Part shown: in pieces, positions 6,361-9,154 of the stretch
Position numbering within the stretch: position 1 is the first letter of the stretch
Layout of the letters: every line of letters begins with the position of its first letter
NCBI GenBank assembly: GCA_903891365.1
Contig: CAITEG010000048.1
Location: 1 to 9,154 of the forward strand
DNA length: 9,154 nt
Reading direction: 5' to 3'
DNA from: an uncultured bacterium
Lineage (GTDB): Bacteria > Patescibacteriota > Minisyncoccia > Phycocordibacterales > UBA9973
The notes under the pieces: generated by a model
What the model saw: the letters and a program-made list of their open reading frames with translations, nothing else
The model's database searches: none
What the model was told of the DNA's origin: nothing
Position numbers and translations under genes: made by a program

Positions 6361-7335
6361 TTATTTAAGTGTTATATTATATTCTCCAAGAACTTTCTTT
6401 ATCTCTTGGATTCCCTTATCTCCGATACCGTCTATCTCAAGTAGGTCTTCCTTCTTCTTTCTAGCTACTCCTCCGATAGTGCGGATATTTGCATCTGTAA
6501 GAGCATTAAGTGTACGAGTAGAAAGTTTCAAAGTATCGATACGAGTCTTTAGGATGTCTGTGAATTCACTTCCTTCACCTTTCTCTTCTGATTCTTCTTT
6601 CTCTTCCTTTTCTTCTTTCTTACTTTCGATGACTGATCTATTTGCAACTGTGAATCCGACGATAGCTTGAAGCTGCTCTACCATAGTTGTGATAGCTTTC
6701 TCTAAAGCTTCACGTGGTGAAAGAGTTCCATCTGTCTCGATAGTCATACGTAGGCGATTGTGGTTTGTCTTGTCTCCGACACGCATATTTTCAACTTCAT
6801 ATGATACGCGACGAATAGGAGTGAAGATAGCATCTAGTGAGATAGTACCTACATCATTCTTATCTTTTTGGTGAACATCCTTTGGTACAAATCCAAGACC
6901 CTTCTCAACTGTCATTTCGATATTAAGGTTGCTCTTTGTTGTAACTTCAGCGATGTATAAATCTTTATTTAAAACTTCTACCTGACCACTAACTGTTATG
7001 TCAGCAGCAGTAACTTGCTTTGGTCCTTTTATTGAAAGTTTAACTGTCTGAGGTTCATCTGTAAGTAAACGAAAACGAACCTGCTTCAAATGGAGGAGTA
7101 TTGTGATAACATCTTCCTTAACTCCATCGATAACTGAAAACTCATGATCTACCCCATCGATTTTAAGAGTAGTGATAGCTGCACCTGATAGTGAGGAGAG
7201 GATTATACGGCGAAGAGAATTACCTAAGGTATGTCCGTACCCAGGGTAAAGTCCTTCTATCTCATAAACACCTTTTGTGTCTACTTCTGAGACAATAGAT
7301 AGCTTAGATGGTAAAATGATATTTAAATCAGACAT
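6361..7335 (-). CDS. rpoA: DNA-directed RNA polymerase subunit alpha
   Basis: Alpha dimerises to seed assembly of the core polymerase, and its C-terminal domain binds UP-element DNA and regulators. The 324-residue length is normal. The N-terminal domain shows PGYGHTLGNSLRRIILSSL (31-49) and GLGFVPKDV. A highly charged linker of Lys and Glu (about 238-257) precedes the C-terminal domain (262-324). By alignment to the E. coli domain, the DNA-contact residues R265, N268, G296, K298 and E302 are kept (here R274, N277, G305, K307, E311), while S299 is replaced by Gly308. UP-element binding therefore seems retained. A 62-nt gap separates it from rpsD, with a small hairpin close to the start codon; no Shine-Dalgarno motif. 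Confidence 0.98.
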   Translation of the reverse strand: MSDLNIILPSKLSIVSEVDTKGVYEIEGLYPGYGHTLGNSLRRIILSSLSGAAITTLKIDGVDHEFSVIDGVKEDVITILLHLKQVRFRLLTDEPQTVKLSIKGPKQVTAADITVSGQVEVLNKDLYIAEVTTKSNLNIEMTVEKGLGFVPKDVHQKDKNDVGTISLDAIFTPIRRVSYEVENMRVGDKTNHNRLRMTIETDGTLSPREALEKAITTMVEQLQAIVGFTVANRSVIESKKEEKEEKEESEEKGEGSEFTDILKTRIDTLKLSTRTLNALTDANIRTIGGVARKKKEDLLEIDGIGDKGIQEIKKVLGEYNITLK

Positions 7336-7344
7336 ATGATATTG

Positions 7345-7358
7345 GCGAGTTGCCCCGC
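7345..7358 (-). other. Small GNRA-loop hairpin upstream of rpoA
   Basis: On the minus strand GCGGGGCAACTCGC can fold into a 5-bp stem (one G-U pair) capped by a GCAA tetraloop, 9 nt before the rpoA ATG. It is a GC island in an AT-rich gap, the longest within the ribosomal operon. It may affect rpoA initiation or stability of the message; this is inference. Confidence 0.35.
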
Positions 7359-7397
7359 AATAAATTATTTATTAAAACTAACCATACGTTACTAATA

Positions 7398-8006
7398 TTA
7401 ACGACTATAAAATTCAAGCACAGTGTTCAAATCAAGGAAACCATCAACATTCTTTGGTTTTCCGACAACTTTACCACTGAGGGTTTCTGCATTAAAAGTA
7501 AGCCAGTTTGGAGCTGTATATTCTTTTGACTTCTTGACCATTTCTGCGAATAGTACACTCTTCTGACTGCCAGGACGGACAGCGATAACATCTCCAATCT
7601 TAACGCGAAGAGATGGCACTGTAGTCTTCTTACCATTTACGGTAATGTGACCATGTGAAGTCATTTGACGTGATAAGCGGCGTGTGTGTGCAAGTCCTAG
7701 TCTGTAAGTTACATTGTCTAATCTATTTTCAAGTAATTCATATAAAGTCTCAGTAGCAGGTGCTCCTTTTGTAGCGACAGCTTCTTTAATATAATTAGAA
7801 AATTGCTTTTCACTTATGTTGTACATGAAGCGAACCTTTTGCTTTTCTACGAATTGTAATGCAAAGCCAGAAAGAACCTTTGGTCTCTTGTTCTTTGAAT
7901 TCTTTAAGTGGCGTGCTTCAGATGCAACGAATTTAGCTGTTTGACATTTCTCAAACACTCCGGCACCTAATCTTCTTCCAATTTTATATTTTTTGACTGT
8001 TTTCAT
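7398..8006 (-). CDS. rpsD: 30S ribosomal protein S4 (uS4), zinc-free form
   Basis: Primary 16S rRNA-binding protein that starts 30S assembly and, in some bacteria, represses its own operon. The 202-residue length is normal. LSGFALQFVEKQKVRF and YNISEKQFSNY match the helical core, and residues about 92-150 are the S4 RNA-binding domain (LENRLDNVTYRLGLAHTRRLSRQ, GHITVNGKKT, VKIGDVIAV). Residues 1-45 are diverged: only one cysteine remains (C21), so the four-cysteine zinc knuckle of the C+ form is absent, and a GQHG-type motif is not seen. It follows rpsK by 5 nt. The ATG is preceded by TATAATAATT, without a Shine-Dalgarno motif. Confidence 0.97.
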   Translation of the reverse strand: MKTVKKYKIGRRLGAGVFEKCQTAKFVASEARHLKNSKNKRPKVLSGFALQFVEKQKVRFMYNISEKQFSNYIKEAVATKGAPATETLYELLENRLDNVTYRLGLAHTRRLSRQMTSHGHITVNGKKTTVPSLRVKIGDVIAVRPGSQKSVLFAEMVKKSKEYTAPNWLTFNAETLSGKVVGKPKNVDGFLDLNTVLEFYSR

Positions 8007-8011
8007 AATTA

Positions 8012-8461
8012 TTATACTCTACGTGGTTTCTTTGGTTTTGGACCATTATGTGGAACTGGTGTTAAATCGCGAACTCCTGAAATCTCTATATCATAAGCCA
8101 TAAAAGCACGGATTGTAGGCTCACGTCCTGATCCAACTCCTTTAACTTTTACGTCAACTTCTTTGATTCCAAGCATTTTAGCCTTTTCACCGATAACTGC
8201 ACCGGCTTTTGAGGCTGCGAATGGTGTACCCTTCTTTGCACCTTTGAATCCTAGAGCTCCGGCTGAAGTCCAAAAGAGAGTGTTACCTTTCTTATCAGAA
8301 AGAACAACCTTTGTATTGTTAAAAGTAGCTTCTACGTGTAGTGTTCCAGCGACAACTTTAGCTTTTGGAGTTTTCCCCGTAGCCTTAGGAGCTGCTTCTA
8401 CAGCTACTTCGCCTTCTACCTTTTCATCTTCTTTTTTGTTTATTATTTTAATCTTTCCCAT
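8012..8461 (-). CDS. rpsK: 30S ribosomal protein S11 (uS11) with N-terminal extension
   Basis: Platform protein of the 30S subunit contacting 16S rRNA near the mRNA exit. The 149 residues exceed the usual 125-130 because of an extra charged, Ala/Lys/Glu-rich N-terminal stretch of about 35 residues that looks disordered. The conserved body starts at GTLHVEATFNNTKVVLSD, continues with SAGALGFKGAKKGTPFAA and VKGVGSGREPTIRAF, and ends with DLTPVPHNGPKPKKPRRV, a near-invariant family ending. It follows rpsM by 10 nt. There is no internal ATG near residue 37 to suggest a shorter start. No Shine-Dalgarno motif (TTAATATCATATG). Confidence 0.97.
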   Translation of the reverse strand: MGKIKIINKKEDEKVEGEVAVEAAPKATGKTPKAKVVAGTLHVEATFNNTKVVLSDKKGNTLFWTSAGALGFKGAKKGTPFAASKAGAVIGEKAKMLGIKEVDVKVKGVGSGREPTIRAFMAYDIEISGVRDLTPVPHNGPKPKKPRRV

Positions 8462-8471
8462 ATGATATTAA

Positions 8472-8852
8472 TTAAGTCTTAGATTCTTTTCGGCGACCAG
8501 ATGCCATTGTCTTTCTTACGTTACCTCTGATAGTTCTTGAATTTGTCTTTGTTCTTTGTCCGTTGACTGGGAGACGTCTCATATGTCTGACTCCACGGTA
8601 TGACTTAATATCTTTTAGTCTTTTTATATTTGAAGCAATCTCACGCTTTAGAACTCCTTCGATAGACATTGTCTCTATAACTTTACGGATGGCATTCTCT
8701 TCATCTACTGTAAGTTTGTCGGCGGTGATAGTAGGATCAATATTTACTTCTTTTAGTATAGAACGGGCACGGGATATACCGATACCATATAGAGCTGTGA
8801 GCCCTACATCTAAATGCTTATTGTTTGCGATTGTTATACCTAGAATTCTCAT
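8472..8852 (-). CDS. rpsM: 30S ribosomal protein S13 (uS13)
   Basis: 30S head protein bridging to the 50S subunit and touching P-site tRNA. The 126-residue product matches the family throughout: MRILGITIANNKHLDVGLTA, YGIGISRARSIL (helix-hairpin-helix-like), LKREIASNIKRLKDIKSYRGVRH, and the C-terminal tail LPVNGQRTKTNSRTIRG. It follows rpmJ by 5 nt and precedes rpsK by 10 nt, the standard order. The start is preceded by AATAATTTAT with no Shine-Dalgarno motif. Confidence 0.97.
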   Translation of the reverse strand: MRILGITIANNKHLDVGLTALYGIGISRARSILKEVNIDPTITADKLTVDEENAIRKVIETMSIEGVLKREIASNIKRLKDIKSYRGVRHMRRLPVNGQRTKTNSRTIRGNVRKTMASGRRKESKT

Positions 8853-8857
8853 ATAAA

Positions 8858-8968
8858 TTATTGTTTTTGTTTATGTTTAGGGTTAGAACAAATAATACGG
8901 AGATGACCTTCTCGTTTTACCATTTTACATTTCGCACAGATTTTTTTAATTGATGATTTTATTTTCAT
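8858..8968 (-). CDS. rpmJ: 50S ribosomal protein L36 (bL36), zinc-binding form
   Basis: A 36-residue protein found by direct translation. It starts MKIKSSIKKICAKCKMVKR and ends GHLRIICSNPKHKQKQ. Length and pattern fit bL36 exactly. The zinc ligands C11, C14, C27 and H32 are all present, so this is the C+ form, in contrast to the zinc-free uS4 of the same operon. bL36 binds 23S rRNA late in 50S assembly. It lies between infA and rpsM as in most bacteria, 106 nt after the infA stop and 5 nt before rpsM. The ATG is preceded by TATAGATAATAAT, without a Shine-Dalgarno motif. Confidence 0.95.
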   Translation of the reverse strand: MKIKSSIKKICAKCKMVKREGHLRIICSNPKHKQKQ

Positions 8969-8978
8969 ATTATTATCT

Positions 8979-9013
8979 ATAACACAAAAGAAAAATAGAG
9001 GGTGTTATGCCCT
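8979..9013 (-). promoter_or_regulatory. rpmJ leader with two competing hairpins
   Basis: On the minus strand AGGG-CATAACA-CCCT (8999-9013) can form a 4-bp hairpin followed by CTATTTTTCTTTT. Alternatively ATAACAC (9002-9008) pairs perfectly with GTGTTAT (8979-8985), ending 11 nt before the rpmJ start. The two folds share bases and exclude each other, as in attenuator-like leaders. Stems are short, so regulation is only a possibility. Confidence 0.35.
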
Positions 9014-9034
9014 ATATAAAACTCAAGCATTCAA

Positions 9035-9065
9035 ATTATAGTACACTATTTAAATAAAAATGCAA
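9035..9065 (-). promoter_or_regulatory. Possible promoter upstream of rpmJ
   Basis: A perfect TATAAT at 9035-9040 on the minus strand sits 19 bp after TTGCAT (9060-9065), a weak -35. The predicted transcript start near 9028 would give a leader of about 60 nt before rpmJ. The 106-nt gap after infA is by far the longest within the ribosomal cluster, which supports an internal promoter here. Confidence 0.4.
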
Positions 9066-9083
9066 GAGGGGCTCCTAACCTCT
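9052..9083 (-). terminator. Weak possible terminator at the infA end
   Basis: AGAGG (9079-9083) and CCTCT (9065-9069) can form a 5-bp stem with a 9-nt loop that contains the infA stop codon, followed by TGCATTTTTATTT on the minus strand. The stem is short, so this is at best a weak terminator or pause site between infA and rpmJ. Confidence 0.3.
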
Positions 9084-9154
9084 CTTTATAATCCTACCTT
9101 TGCCACCATATGGATCAAGAAGGACTTCAACCCGGTCTCCCAATAGGACCTTAA
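9075..9154 (-). CDS. infA: Translation initiation factor IF-1, C-terminal part (partial)
   Basis: The last 25 codons of infA, with the start outside the window. The peptide is KVLLGDRVEVLLDPY followed by GGKGRIIKRG and a TAG stop. This matches the end of the IF-1 OB fold (family pattern xLxGDxVxVExxPYDLxxGRIxxR), with GGK in place of the usual DLS or DLT before GRI. IF-1 binds the A site of the 30S subunit during initiation. Its position before rpmJ and rpsM is the standard bacterial order, which supports the call despite the short length. Confidence 0.9.
   Translation of the reverse strand, partial: KVLLGDRVEVLLDPYGGKGRIIKRG

Noticed and set aside
8163..8465. Plus-strand open frames opposite rpsK, rpsM, rpoA, rpsI and the fibre gene
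   Set aside because: All lie antisense to well-supported genes, show no family signatures and have no promoter context.
1..9154. tRNA or rRNA genes
   Set aside because: No cloverleaf-like segment with a TTCGA-type loop or rRNA-like sequence was noticed; coding genes fill almost the whole window.

Overview
All recognisable genes in this AT-rich window lie on the minus strand, so the biological reading order runs from position 9154 down to 1. The right two thirds is the end of a ribosomal-protein/RNA-polymerase cluster: infA (partial), rpmJ, rpsM, rpsK, rpsD, rpoA, rplQ, rplM, rpsI, then grpE. The left third holds a 1261-residue exported fibre-like protein with a Peptidase_S74 (endosialidase-type) chaperone domain, then a small stand-alone winged-helix/Cas2-like (PaaX-like) protein.

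The window suggests a bacterium of the Candidate Phyla Radiation (Patescibacteria, probably Parcubacteria-like). The reasons are AT-rich compact spacing, a shortened uL13, a uS4 without its zinc knuckle, starts without Shine-Dalgarno motifs, and a type of large exported repeat/S74 protein and stand-alone Cas2-like protein common in that group. This is inference from gene style, not from a phylogeny.

Layout. 9075-9154: 3' end of infA. 8969-9074: leader with a probable promoter and two mutually exclusive hairpins. 5209-8968: rpmJ to rpsI, mostly 3 to 20 nt apart, with a 62-nt gap before rpoA; presumably one transcript, closed by an intrinsic terminator at 5169-5200. 4520-5152: grpE with its own possible promoter and a strong terminator at 4465-4512. 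633-4418: the fibre protein, with a signal peptide, two blocks of 17-residue repeats, phage-tail-like modules, a carbohydrate-binding-like domain carrying a nested module, the S74 domain and a cysteine-motif tail. 40-516: the Cas2-like protein, whose predicted -35 box lies inside a 36-nt palindrome; a second copy of one arm sits just past its 3' end.

The translation and transcription genes and the GrpE co-chaperone are housekeeping. The left third is accessory: a surface fibre presumably used in cell-cell or host contact, beside a putative DNA-binding protein that may control itself through the palindrome. The points most worth following are that palindrome, the dispersed-repeat-like insert inside grpE, the nested modules of the fibre, and the absence of recognisable Shine-Dalgarno motifs at all eleven complete starts.
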